Positions 14,646 to 22,341 of a stretch of 54,045 nt of DNA are shown piece after piece (within the stretch, counting starts at the first letter, position 1; each line of letters begins with the position of its first letter). The position numbers were made by a program, and so were the translations under genes. The notes beneath the pieces are model-generated. The model was not told where the DNA came from, searched no databases, and saw nothing but the letters and a program-made list of their open reading frames with translations. Location: NCBI GenBank assembly GCA_038125725.1, contig JAYPEK010000027.1, forward strand, positions 1-54,045, read 5' to 3'. This DNA comes from TMED8 sp038125725. GTDB taxonomy: Bacteria > Pseudomonadota > Alphaproteobacteria > Rhodospirillales > Casp-alpha2.

Positions 14646-15356
14646 TCAGCCCTTGCCCAGCAGGTGCGCCGCCGTCTGGTTGTAGAGGACCGAATTGTTT
14701 TCCGCCGTCTGCTTGTCCGGGCCCCGGTTCTGGCGGTCCTTGTGGAGGTCGATGGCGGCGCGCACCGCCGGGCGCTGCTTGATGCGCCCGCGCCAATCGG
14801 CGACGTTCGGGAACGGATCGAGGGACACCGTCAGCGGCTTGGCGATGAAGGCCCAGGGAAAGGCGATCATGTCGCAGATGCTGTAGTCGGCGCCGAGGAT
14901 GTAGTCGCGCTCCGCCAGCCGGTTTTCCAGCACCGCCAGGTTGCGCTCGTATTCCCCCCGATAGCGTTTCTGGCCGTAGTCGCGTTCGTCCTCCGGCGCG
15001 TAGTTGACGAAATGGCTCAACTGTCCGGCCATGGGGCCTTGATTGCCGACTTGCCAGAACAGCCACTCCATCATTTCCTTGCGGCCCAAGGGGTCGGTCG
15101 GCATGAAGCGCCCGGTCTTTTCCGCCAGGTACAGCATGATGGCACCGGATTCGAAGACGCCGACGGGCTCGCCTTCCACGTCGCGGTCCAGGATCGCCGG
15201 CATCTTGGCATTGGGGCTGATGGCCATGAAGGCCGGATCGAACTGGTCGCCGGCGCCCAGGTTCAGGAGGTGCGTCTCGTAGTCGAGACCGCATTCCTCC
15301 AGCATGATCGCGACTTTCCAGCCGTTCGGCGTGGGCGCGAAGTAGAAGTCAATCAT
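14646..15356 (-). CDS. Glutathione S-transferase, YfcG/Ure2p-like
   Basis: The 236-residue protein has a thioredoxin-fold N-terminal part (FYFAPTPNGWKVAIMLEECG, then ISPNAKMPAILD and ESGAIMLYLAEKTGRF) and an all-helix C-terminal part with MEWLFWQVGNQGPMAGQLSH. The TPNGWK and QVGNQGPM motifs are typical of the Nu class (YfcG/YghU), which has disulfide reductase rather than classic transferase activity. It ends the minus-strand run that begins near 16881 and overlaps the membrane protein gene by 8 bases. Confidence 0.88.
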   Translation of the reverse strand: MIDFYFAPTPNGWKVAIMLEECGLDYETHLLNLGAGDQFDPAFMAISPNAKMPAILDRDVEGEPVGVFESGAIMLYLAEKTGRFMPTDPLGRKEMMEWLFWQVGNQGPMAGQLSHFVNYAPEDERDYGQKRYRGEYERNLAVLENRLAERDYILGADYSICDMIAFPWAFIAKPLTVSLDPFPNVADWRGRIKQRPAVRAAIDLHKDRQNRGPDKQTAENNSVLYNQTAAHLLGKG

Positions 15357-15966
15357 GGCGTCTTCCGATCATCACCAGTGCGAAAAGCAATAGCCCCGCG
15401 CCGGCGGTGATGGCAAGCGCCGGGCGTTCCAGCCCGTAAGCGGTGGCGAGCGAGATCAGGCACCATGCGATGGGCAGCGGCGCCAACAGCCAGCGGCGCC
15501 ATCCCGCTGCCGCCAGCGCGATCCCGAGCGCGGCGGCCGCCGTCGCATCCGGCCCGGTGAGTGCCAGGCCGGTATTGAGACCCGTATAGATGCCGATCAG
15601 TGGATGGATGACGATCGCCAGCGCCAGCAGCGAGAAGCCGCGTCGTCCGGGTGCGTCGGTCGCCGCCAAAGCCAGCAAGGCGCCCTCGGCGATAAAGGCC
15701 CAACCGAAATAGCGCGCCGCCCAGTTGAGTTCCTGGTAGCGCTCGAGATGAAAAGCCCAGCCGGTCCAGAAAAAGCCCGCGGCCACGATCCACCCCGCCC
15801 ATTGCCAGCGTCCTTGATGCGCCAGCCACAAGACGGCGAGCCCGCCCAGCAGCGCCATCCAGGCGGCCGGCTGGGTTTCCGCCTGGTAGCGCAGGAACAG
15901 CCCCTCGAAGATCTCGGGTGAAAAGGCGATGAAATCGGCGATCGTGTAGCTGAGGAAGTCCGGCAT
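15349..15966 (-). CDS. DUF6064-type integral membrane protein
   Basis: The 205-residue protein starts MPDFLSYTIADFIAFSPEIF and contains about six hydrophobic segments (for example AAWMALLGGLAVLWLA and GWIVAAGFFWTGWAFHLERY). The YQELNWAARYFGWAFI stretch and the HPLIGIYTGLNTG segment agree with the DUF6064 family as I recall it. No function is known. It lies 3 bases after the aldo/keto reductase gene and overlaps the GST gene, so the three may be expressed together. Confidence 0.7.
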   Translation of the reverse strand: MPDFLSYTIADFIAFSPEIFEGLFLRYQAETQPAAWMALLGGLAVLWLAHQGRWQWAGWIVAAGFFWTGWAFHLERYQELNWAARYFGWAFIAEGALLALAATDAPGRRGFSLLALAIVIHPLIGIYTGLNTGLALTGPDATAAAALGIALAAAGWRRWLLAPLPIAWCLISLATAYGLERPALAITAGAGLLLFALVMIGRRHD

Positions 15967-15969
15967 CGA

Positions 15970-16881
15970 TCAGATGGCGTCGACGGCGTCGGCGATGCGT
16001 TTGCGCATGGCCGCATCCGGCATGGGGCCGGTGCCGGTGGCCATGTTCTCGACCATGTGCGGCACCTGGCTGGTGGCCGGGATGGCGGTGGTGATGGCGG
16101 GATGCGAGATGACGAACTTGAGCAGCAGTTGCGGCCAGTTGCGACAGCCGATCTCGGCGGCGAAGCCGGGCAGCGGCGCGCGCGAGACGCGCTCGATCAG
16201 GTAACGGCGCTGAAACGGCTGATTGGCGATGACCGCGACGCCGTGATCGGCGGCGGCCGGCAGTAGCCGCGCTTCCACGTCGCGGTTGCCGGCGCTGTAG
16301 GAAAGCTGCACGAAATCGAACGGCTGGCTGGAGATGATCCGCTCCAGGTCGCGGTGGCGCCGCCCGTGCGAAGTGGTGATGCCGAGATAGCGGATTTTCC
16401 CCGCCGTCTTTAGGTCCTTCAGCGTCTCCAGGTGGCCTTCCCAGCCGAGCAGGTTGTGGATCTGGTAGAGATCGAGTGTCGGCTGGCGCCAGAGCCGAAG
16501 CGAGTCCGCGAACTGTTCCCTGCCCTCGTCCTTCGACGACGTCCAGACCTTGGTCGCCGAGAACAACTCGGCGCTGGAATTGAGTTGCGCCAGGCAATGC
16601 CCGATGACGTCCTCGGACGAGCCGAACATGGGCGACGAGTCGATCATGCCGCCGCCGGCGGCGAAAAAGGCCCTAAGCACTTCCGTCCGGGCGGCGCGGG
16701 CCTGCATGTCGCCACCGACGTTGAAGGTGATCCACGACCCCATTCCGACGGCGCCGATCTTCTCGCCGCTTTTCGGGATGGTCTTGGTGAGACGCGGCCC
16801 GGCTGAAAGTGCCGGCCACGGCATGGCCGCCCAAAGGGCGGCGCCAGCGGTGGCGGTAAGGAAACGGCGTCGTTCGATCAT
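15970..16881 (-). CDS. Tat-exported aldo/keto reductase with Phe at the catalytic Tyr position
   Basis: The 303-residue protein begins MIERRRFLTATAGAALWAAM, a twin-arginine signal ending near ALSA (27), so it should be folded in the cytoplasm and exported. The barrel follows. The usual catalytic tetrad Asp-Tyr-Lys-His would be Asp81 in GGGMIDSSPMFG, position 86, Lys111 (ATKVW) and His142 (LYQIHNL). Position 86 is Phe (codon TTC), not Tyr. The rest (YLGITTSHGR, FVQLSYSAGNRD) is a normal AKR. Without Tyr the normal proton donor is missing, so it may bind NADPH without standard reduction, or use another donor. Confidence 0.85.
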   Translation of the reverse strand: MIERRRFLTATAGAALWAAMPWPALSAGPRLTKTIPKSGEKIGAVGMGSWITFNVGGDMQARAARTEVLRAFFAAGGGMIDSSPMFGSSEDVIGHCLAQLNSSAELFSATKVWTSSKDEGREQFADSLRLWRQPTLDLYQIHNLLGWEGHLETLKDLKTAGKIRYLGITTSHGRRHRDLERIISSQPFDFVQLSYSAGNRDVEARLLPAAADHGVAVIANQPFQRRYLIERVSRAPLPGFAAEIGCRNWPQLLLKFVISHPAITTAIPATSQVPHMVENMATGTGPMPDAAMRKRIADAVDAI

Positions 16882-16894
16882 GACGCCAGGATAA

Positions 16895-18007
16895 TCAGGT
16901 TTCGGAAATGAAGGCCAATAACAATCGAGCGACCGCGTCGGGTTGCTCCTGCTGCACCCAGTGCCCGGCGCCGTCGATCAGGTGCAGGTGGCGGAAATCG
17001 GCGCAGGCCGTCGCCTGCATTTTCTCGAGCGCACCAGGGTTCTGGTAGGAGCCCCAGTCGCTGGCGCCGGAGATGAAAGCCGCGGGGCCTTCGATGGCGC
17101 GGCCCGCAAAGACTTCGGCCTCGCGGGTGAAGGCATCGACGAAGCGGCAGCGATACCAATTGAGCCCGCCTTGGAAGCCGGTCGCCGCGTAGGTCTCGGC
17201 ATAGACCCGGAGCTCGTCGTCCGGCAGCCAGGCACAGGCGGCGATCTCCTCCGGTGTCGGCATTTCGGCGGCAGCGGTCTCGGCCATGCCTTCGCCCTGG
17301 TTCATGACGTAATAGGTCGGCAATTTCGCCAGTTCCGGCGCCGACCAGCTTTCCAGCCGGTGCGGCTGGTTGCCGGTCCAATCGGCGCTTTTGTAGTGGA
17401 AATAGGCACGCAGGAAATCGTGCACGCCCTGCGGGCAATGCCACATGTTGGCGTTGGCCTCGCGTGTCGAATAGTAACGGTGGTAATGCTTTCTGGGTGG
17501 ATTGAGCGCGGCCAGGTCGGCATCGATATCGACGGCCGGCGGCGCGATGATCGGGGGCGGGCCGGCGAACGGCGCGCTCATGCAGGCGACGGCGGGAAAG
17601 ATATCGGGCCGGATCAAGGCCGCGTGCGCCGCGACGAAAGAGCCGAAGTCATGGCCAATGACCGCTTTCACCGTTTCGATGCCCAACGCCGCCAACAACC
17701 CCATGGCGTCGCGCACCAGATTGAGCATGCGGGACTGCGACAAATCACCATCGTAATCGGCGTCCCAGCCAGTGGTCAGGCCGTAGCCCCGCTGGTCCGG
17801 CGCGATGACGTGATAACCGGCATCGGCCAGCATCGGCATCACCTTGCGCCAGCTATAGGCCAGTTCGGGAAAGCCGTGCAGCAACAGCAAAACCGGCCGC
17901 CCCGCCTCCCCCGCTTCCAGTACATGCATCCGCAGCCCGTTGCCGTTCTCGGTGAAGCTTGAGCGGATGCCGGCCGGCAGGCTTTCGACGTAAATCACGT
18001 CGGTCAT
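16895..18007 (-). CDS. Alpha/beta hydrolase, epoxide hydrolase-like
   Basis: The ATG at 18007 (MTDVIYVESLPAGIRSSFTE) is preferred to an upstream in-frame start that would run into the methyltransferase gene. The 370-residue protein has HGFPELAYSWRKVMPMLADA (oxyanion loop), APDQRGYGLT, then the nucleophile elbow GHDFGSFVAA with Asp as nucleophile, and a late GAGHWVQQEQPD with the catalytic His. HGFPE plus Asp in G-H-D-x-G is the epoxide hydrolase/haloalkane dehalogenase pattern. The substrate is unknown. It is the last gene of the DsbA-like, methyltransferase, hydrolase run. Confidence 0.83.
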   Translation of the reverse strand: MTDVIYVESLPAGIRSSFTENGNGLRMHVLEAGEAGRPVLLLLHGFPELAYSWRKVMPMLADAGYHVIAPDQRGYGLTTGWDADYDGDLSQSRMLNLVRDAMGLLAALGIETVKAVIGHDFGSFVAAHAALIRPDIFPAVACMSAPFAGPPPIIAPPAVDIDADLAALNPPRKHYHRYYSTREANANMWHCPQGVHDFLRAYFHYKSADWTGNQPHRLESWSAPELAKLPTYYVMNQGEGMAETAAAEMPTPEEIAACAWLPDDELRVYAETYAATGFQGGLNWYRCRFVDAFTREAEVFAGRAIEGPAAFISGASDWGSYQNPGALEKMQATACADFRHLHLIDGAGHWVQQEQPDAVARLLLAFISET

Positions 18008-18011
18008 CGGC

Positions 18012-18806
18012 TCAGACCTTGCGGGCCATATGGACACGCGACGTGTAGCGGAGCGCGATGCCGTTCGCGGCGTCGGCGAAGCCGGACGCCAGCTCGACCA
18101 GGATGCGCTCGGCCGCAAGGCTGCCGTGCTTGTCGGCGAAGGGTTTCAGTTTGGAGCGCGACAGCATCAACCCGGCGAAGCCCTCCGGCGTCATCGGCAT
18201 TTCGTGGGTGACGCGTTCGGACGCGACCTCACCGGCCCAATCGAGCGCCGCCAGTTCGTCGTCCTGGTTGTCGCTATGCTTGCCGCGCCGGTAGTTGCGG
18301 TCGTAGCCGGGCATTTCCGTTTCCATCAAGGTCTCGAAGGCGCTCAAGAGCCCGCCGTCATCGACGTCGCGGTCGTTGTAGAGGATGGCAAGGACGCCTC
18401 CCGGTGCCAAAGAGCGGCCGACGTCCGCGTAGAACAGCGGCTTGTCGAACCAATGGATGGCCTGCGCGGTGGTCACAAGGCCGAGGCTCCCGTCCTTGAA
18501 GCCGAGGTTTTCCGCCTGTCGCGCGATATAGCGCACCGCCGCGCCGGCGCCGCCCCGCGCTTCCGCCTGCGCGCGCATGTCGTCGTTTGGCTCGACCCCG
18601 ATCACTTGCCACTCGGAACCGAGCGCCAGGGCCAATTGCCGGGTCGAGATGCCGGTGCCGGCGCCGACGTCGGCGGCGGTTTTCGGCACTGGCGGCGTGA
18701 GGGTGCCAATCAGGTGCGACCAGAGCGCATTCGGATAGGACGGGCGGTGACGGTCGTAGCCGCCGGCCAGGCCGGAAAAACGGGTCTCGGCGGTCAGTTC
18801 GTTCAT
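18012..18806 (-). CDS. Class I SAM-dependent methyltransferase
   Basis: From the ATG at 18806, which overlaps the end of the DsbA-like gene by four bases, the product has 264 residues. RFSGLAGGYDRHRPSYP and AADVGAGTGISTRQLAL (SAM-binding motif I), then VIGVEPNDDMRAQAEA and TTAQAIHWFDKP, match the UbiE/COQ5-like methyltransferases that include trans-aconitate-type and unassigned small-molecule enzymes. The substrate cannot be told. The tight packing with its two neighbours suggests one transcript. Confidence 0.85.
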   Translation of the reverse strand: MNELTAETRFSGLAGGYDRHRPSYPNALWSHLIGTLTPPVPKTAADVGAGTGISTRQLALALGSEWQVIGVEPNDDMRAQAEARGGAGAAVRYIARQAENLGFKDGSLGLVTTAQAIHWFDKPLFYADVGRSLAPGGVLAILYNDRDVDDGGLLSAFETLMETEMPGYDRNYRRGKHSDNQDDELAALDWAGEVASERVTHEMPMTPEGFAGLMLSRSKLKPFADKHGSLAAERILVELASGFADAANGIALRYTSRVHMARKV

Positions 18807-19423
18807 GAATTCATCCACTGATCGAGGCCCGGCGCCAGCGCCTCCCAGGCCTGAAAGCCGAAGGTGACGGCGGTGGCCTTCTCGTCCTTGACCGCGATCA
18901 GTGCCGGAAAGCCCCGGATGCCGGCGTTCTGGGCGTACCAGTAGTCGGCGTGGGTCTCCTGGGTGGTTTCCGGGTCTTCGAAGGCAGTACGGAAGGCGTC
19001 GGCGTCGAAGCCGAATTCCGAAGCGATGGCGACCAGCGTTTCGGCGTCGGTGACGTCGCGGTTTTGCGTGTAGAAGGCTTCGTGCAGGGCGTGCAGGAAG
19101 GCCATGGCCCGGCTTTCGTCGAGGCGCCGGGCGGCGACCAGGGCGCGGCTGGCGGGGTCGGTGTCGTAGACCCAGCCCTCGCGCTCGAAAAACGAATAAT
19201 CGAAGGGCTGGCCGGAAAGCTCGGTGACGTGCTCCCAATGGCCGCGGGTGTCGGCCTTGGCGCGTTCGTCCATGGGTTTGGCGTTGCCGGGCCGGAGCCC
19301 GCCCATGAACAGCCGGATCGGCAGTTTTTCGCCGTAGGTTTCCTCGATCTTGCGGGTCACCGGCGCGAAACCCCAGCACCAGGAGCACATGGGATCGGCG
19401 AAGTAGAGCAGGTATCGGTCCAT
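18803..19423 (-). CDS. DsbA-family thioredoxin-fold protein (FrnE/isomerase-like)
   Basis: The 206-residue protein starts MDRYLLYFADPMCSWCWGFA, giving a CSWC redox motif, and ends with the cis-Pro loop GIRGFPALIAVKDEKA. No signal peptide is visible, so it should be cytoplasmic, unlike periplasmic DsbA. Related proteins include FrnE-like disulfide isomerases and 2-hydroxychromene-2-carboxylate isomerases. It is the first gene of the three-gene run, divergent from hemB with 116 bases between them. Confidence 0.85.
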   Translation of the reverse strand: MDRYLLYFADPMCSWCWGFAPVTRKIEETYGEKLPIRLFMGGLRPGNAKPMDERAKADTRGHWEHVTELSGQPFDYSFFEREGWVYDTDPASRALVAARRLDESRAMAFLHALHEAFYTQNRDVTDAETLVAIASEFGFDADAFRTAFEDPETTQETHADYWYAQNAGIRGFPALIAVKDEKATAVTFGFQAWEALAPGLDQWMNS

Positions 19424-19539
19424 GACGGCAGCCTACCGGAATTGCCGCGCCGCCGCATCCACCGATTGACTTTTCGCCGCATATCGACGACATCCTGGCC
19501 GATCTGGATCAGGCATTGGAAAAGGCGTAACATCCGGCC

Positions 19540-20547
19540 ATGACCGATCAACTGCCCCAGGCGGGTTTTCCCGCCACTCGAATGCGGCGCAACCGGCGTA
19601 CGCCCTGGCTGCGGCGGCTGGTGCGCGAAAATACCCTGACCGCCGACGACCTGATCTGGCCGATCTTCGTCGTCGATGGCGAAAACCAGCGCGAAGCGGT
19701 CGAATCGATGCCGGGCGTCGAGCGGTTGTCGGTGGACTTGTTGGCCGATGCCGTGGGTGGCGCCGTCGATCTCGGAATCCCGACCGTCGCCCTCTTCCCC
19801 TACACCGACCCGGCGCTGAAGACGCCGGACGGTCGCGAGGCGGTCAACCCTGACAACCTGGTCTGCAACGCGGTGCGGGCGATCCGCCAATCGGGATTGG
19901 AGGTCGGCGTGCTTTGCGACGTGGCCCTCGATCCGTTCAACTCCGACGGCCATGACGGCATCGTCGAGGACGGCATTATCCTCAATGACGAGACGGTGGA
20001 AATCCTTTGCCAGCAAGCCGTCGTCCAGGCCGAGGCCGGCTGCGACATCATCGCGCCGTCCGACATGATGGACGGGCGGATCGGCGCCATCCGTACAGCC
20101 CTCGACGCCAAGGGTTTCCAGGACGTGGCGATCATGTCCTACGCCGCCAAATACGCATCCGCCTTCTATGGGCCGTTCCGCGATGCGGTCGGGTCCGGCG
20201 GCGCGCTCAAGGGCGACAAGAAGACTTACCAGATGGACCCCGCCAACACCGACGAGGCGCTGCGCGAGGTGGCCATGGATGTTTCGGAAGGTGCCGACAT
20301 GGTCATGGTCAAGCCGGGCCTGCCCTATCTGGACGTGGTCGGTCGGGTGAAGGAAACCTTCGGCATGCCGACCTTCGCCTACAACGTGTCGGGCGAGTAC
20401 GCCATGCTCAAGGGGGCCGGCGAACGCGGCTGGATCGATTACGACAAGGCCGTTCTGGAAATGCTGACGGGCTTCAAGCGCGCCGGCGCCGACGGCGTGC
20501 TCACCTATCACGCCATCGACGCGGCAAAACTTTTGAAAAGCGGCTGA
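19540..20547 (+). CDS. hemB: Delta-aminolevulinic acid dehydratase (porphobilinogen synthase)
   Basis: The 335-residue enzyme joins two 5-aminolevulinate molecules into porphobilinogen in heme and cobalamin synthesis. The two Schiff-base lysines are in MSYAAKYAS and MVMVKPGLPYLD. Where zinc-type enzymes have three cysteines, this one has VLCDVALDPFNSDGHDG, with only one Cys and an Asp-rich loop, the Mg-dependent form usual in alphaproteobacteria. MRRNRRTPWLRRLVREN near the N-terminus is also typical. It stands alone on the plus strand and converges with the cheW-like gene. Confidence 0.96.
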   Translation: MTDQLPQAGFPATRMRRNRRTPWLRRLVRENTLTADDLIWPIFVVDGENQREAVESMPGVERLSVDLLADAVGGAVDLGIPTVALFPYTDPALKTPDGREAVNPDNLVCNAVRAIRQSGLEVGVLCDVALDPFNSDGHDGIVEDGIILNDETVEILCQQAVVQAEAGCDIIAPSDMMDGRIGAIRTALDAKGFQDVAIMSYAAKYASAFYGPFRDAVGSGGALKGDKKTYQMDPANTDEALREVAMDVSEGADMVMVKPGLPYLDVVGRVKETFGMPTFAYNVSGEYAMLKGAGERGWIDYDKAVLEMLTGFKRAGADGVLTYHAIDAAKLLKSG

Positions 20548-20566
20548 AGCTTTAAGCGCTCTGGGG

Positions 20567-21073
20567 TTATTCCCGCCCGTCGGCGCGCGGCAGGTTCAAC
20601 AGCCGCTCGATATCCAGCACCACCAACAGGTTTTTCTCCAGGCGGTAAACGCCCATGGAAAACTCGCGCCATTTCGGGTCCAGGGTGGCGGGATTGCGTT
20701 CGAACAGGTCGCTGGAAAGGCCCATGACGTCGCCGATGCGGTCGACCAGAAGCGTGTAAAGGTCGTGGCCGTGCTCGACGGTGACGCCCATGCCCTTGGC
20801 GCCCGCCTCATGCTTTTTCGGTTTCAGGCCCAGACGCACGCGCACGTCGATGACCGTGACGATGCGGCCGCGCAGGTTGATGGAGCCCTTGACTTCCGGT
20901 GGCGCCAGCGGGATCGAGGCGATGTGCTCGGGCTGCAGGATATCCTGCACCTTGAGCACCGGAATGCCGAACATCTGGTCATTGATGAAGAAGGTGACGA
21001 AATCGTCCAGGTCTTCGCCCGGATGGGTCGTCGTCAGGTCGTGGCCGTCCGTAGTGGCAAGGGCTTGCGACAT
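20567..21073 (-). CDS. CheW-like chemotaxis coupling protein, orphan
   Basis: The ATG at 21073 has GGAGAA seven bases upstream. The 168-residue product is a CheW domain: DFVTFFINDQMFGIPVLKVQ, EVKGSINLRGRIVTVIDVRV and LYTLLVDRIGDVMGLSSDLF, ending FSMGVYRLEKNLLVVLDIER. CheW proteins link receptors to the histidine kinase CheA. No cheA, receptor or other chemotaxis gene lies in the window, so its partners are encoded elsewhere. An N-terminal extension of about 30 residues precedes the domain. Confidence 0.9.
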   Translation of the reverse strand: MSQALATTDGHDLTTTHPGEDLDDFVTFFINDQMFGIPVLKVQDILQPEHIASIPLAPPEVKGSINLRGRIVTVIDVRVRLGLKPKKHEAGAKGMGVTVEHGHDLYTLLVDRIGDVMGLSSDLFERNPATLDPKWREFSMGVYRLEKNLLVVLDIERLLNLPRADGRE

Positions 21074-21179
21074 AAGGCGTTCTCCGAATTCCCGATCAGG
21101 GGCGACCGCCCCTGTCCACATACCGTGAGAATATAACTATCGACATAAATCTTTCAAGCGAAGAAATCGCGCCAACGCG

Positions 21180-22037
21180 TCAGCTTTGCGCCAGCCAGTC
21201 GCGCACCATGGCGATCTGGGCGGCATCCATGAGCGCCGGTGCATGGCCGATGCTGGCCAGCGTCTCGACCCGTGCCTTGGGGCCGCGCGTCGCCATTTCC
21301 GCCGCGGTTTCCGCCATCAACAGGTCCGATTCCGCGCCCCGCAGGACCAGCACCGGACAGGAAATCTTGTCCCAGATCTTCCACAGCACGATATCGTCGC
21401 CGGAACCGGCCTGGAATGGGGCCGCGATCTTTGGATCGTAATGGAGCCGCATCCGCCCCGAGCCGTCATCGAGGGGCTTCAGACCGTGTTCGGCCAAATG
21501 CCGCCATTGGTCGTCGGTGAGCGGCCCGAACGGCGCATGCACGTCGCGCAGATAGGCCTCGCCTTCGGCGTAATTGGCGAAAACGCGGTCGGTGCCGAGA
21601 TAGGTGCCGATACGCTGCAGCGACGCCATCGGAATCACCGGCCCGATGTCGTTGATGATCATGCGTTCGATCGGGCTCTCGGCCTGGGCCGCCAGCATCA
21701 TGCCGATGAGACCGCCCATGGAGGTGCCGATCCAATCCACGCGCGCCGCGCCGATGTGCTGCAAAAGCGATGCGATATCAGATAGGTAAATGGGGTAGCT
21801 ATAGTCTTCCGCGAGCGCCAGCCAGTCGCTGTCGCCGCGCCCGGCCATGTCCGGGCAAATCACCCGGTAGGTGCCGGAGAGAGCGTCGGCAATGGTATCG
21901 AAGTCGCGGCCCAGGCGGGAAACGCCGTGCACGCAGACCAATACCTTGTCGTTGGCGGGATCACCGAATTCGGTGTAGGCCAACTTGCGGCCGGTGACGT
22001 CGCCGGGACCCGGCACAATGAGGGATTTCCGTTGCAT
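21180..22037 (-). CDS. Alpha/beta hydrolase
   Basis: The start at 22037 (MQRKSLIVPGPGDVTGRKLA) is chosen because earlier in-frame codons give low-complexity sequence; no good ribosome site is seen. The 285 residues show VHGVSRLGRDFDTIADALSG, CPDMAGRGDSDW, the nucleophile elbow GTSMGGLIG with Ser, and GHAPALMDAAQI with His. It resembles the hydrolase at 34060 (both have CPDxxGRG, GTSMGG and MxNDIGP/INDVGP), so they are probably paralogues. The substrate is unknown. Confidence 0.83.
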   Translation of the reverse strand: MQRKSLIVPGPGDVTGRKLAYTEFGDPANDKVLVCVHGVSRLGRDFDTIADALSGTYRVICPDMAGRGDSDWLALAEDYSYPIYLSDIASLLQHIGAARVDWIGTSMGGLIGMMLAAQAESPIERMIINDIGPVIPMASLQRIGTYLGTDRVFANYAEGEAYLRDVHAPFGPLTDDQWRHLAEHGLKPLDDGSGRMRLHYDPKIAAPFQAGSGDDIVLWKIWDKISCPVLVLRGAESDLLMAETAAEMATRGPKARVETLASIGHAPALMDAAQIAMVRDWLAQS

Positions 22038-22341
22038 GAGCGCGTTTATACCGGCCACGTCGGCGGCGGGCAAACACCGCATTTCCGCCCGCCCTGGGTT
22101 GTGATCGGTGTCAAAAGGGTTTAATCCTTGAGGTGCTACAAAAAAGCGAATTCTGAAATTCACCGCAAGGCATCGACAAAGGGGGAAATCGTCGGTTTCT
22201 ATTGCGAGGGCTTAAGAGCCCCGCGCTTTTTCAGCGAACCATTTTCTCTCCGTTGTTACCGATGTTTCAGGCAGATTGCCGGGGGTGCGAGGGCTGACCG
22301 ATGAAGCCTTCGCCGATTGAAAAGACGAGGAGACAAAGAAT
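22038..22341 (+). other. Non-coding stretch upstream of the tectonin-lectin gene
   Basis: About 300 bases with no gene. It should contain the promoters of the hydrolase (minus) and of the giant protein (plus), but no convincing -35/-10 pair is seen. GGGCT-taag-AGCCC (22208-22221), with CTTTTT a few bases on (22226-22231), could fold as a short leader hairpin. GACGAGGAGACAAAGAAT before the ATG at 22342 is a good ribosome-binding site. Confidence 0.4.

Noticed and set aside
14526..15410. Plus-strand open frame of 294 codons over the GST gene
   Set aside because: It is the antisense shadow of a clear glutathione S-transferase and is full of Arg, His and Gly as expected for a GC-rich complement.
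15353..16597. 414-codon minus-strand frame running through the aldo/keto reductase and membrane protein genes
   Set aside because: It crosses two real genes in a different frame and is Arg/Gly/Pro-rich without any motif.
18007..18118. Longer N-terminus for the epoxide hydrolase-like protein
   Set aside because: The extra 37 codons lie inside the methyltransferase gene in another frame and are not hydrolase-like. The ATG at 18007 fits the family.
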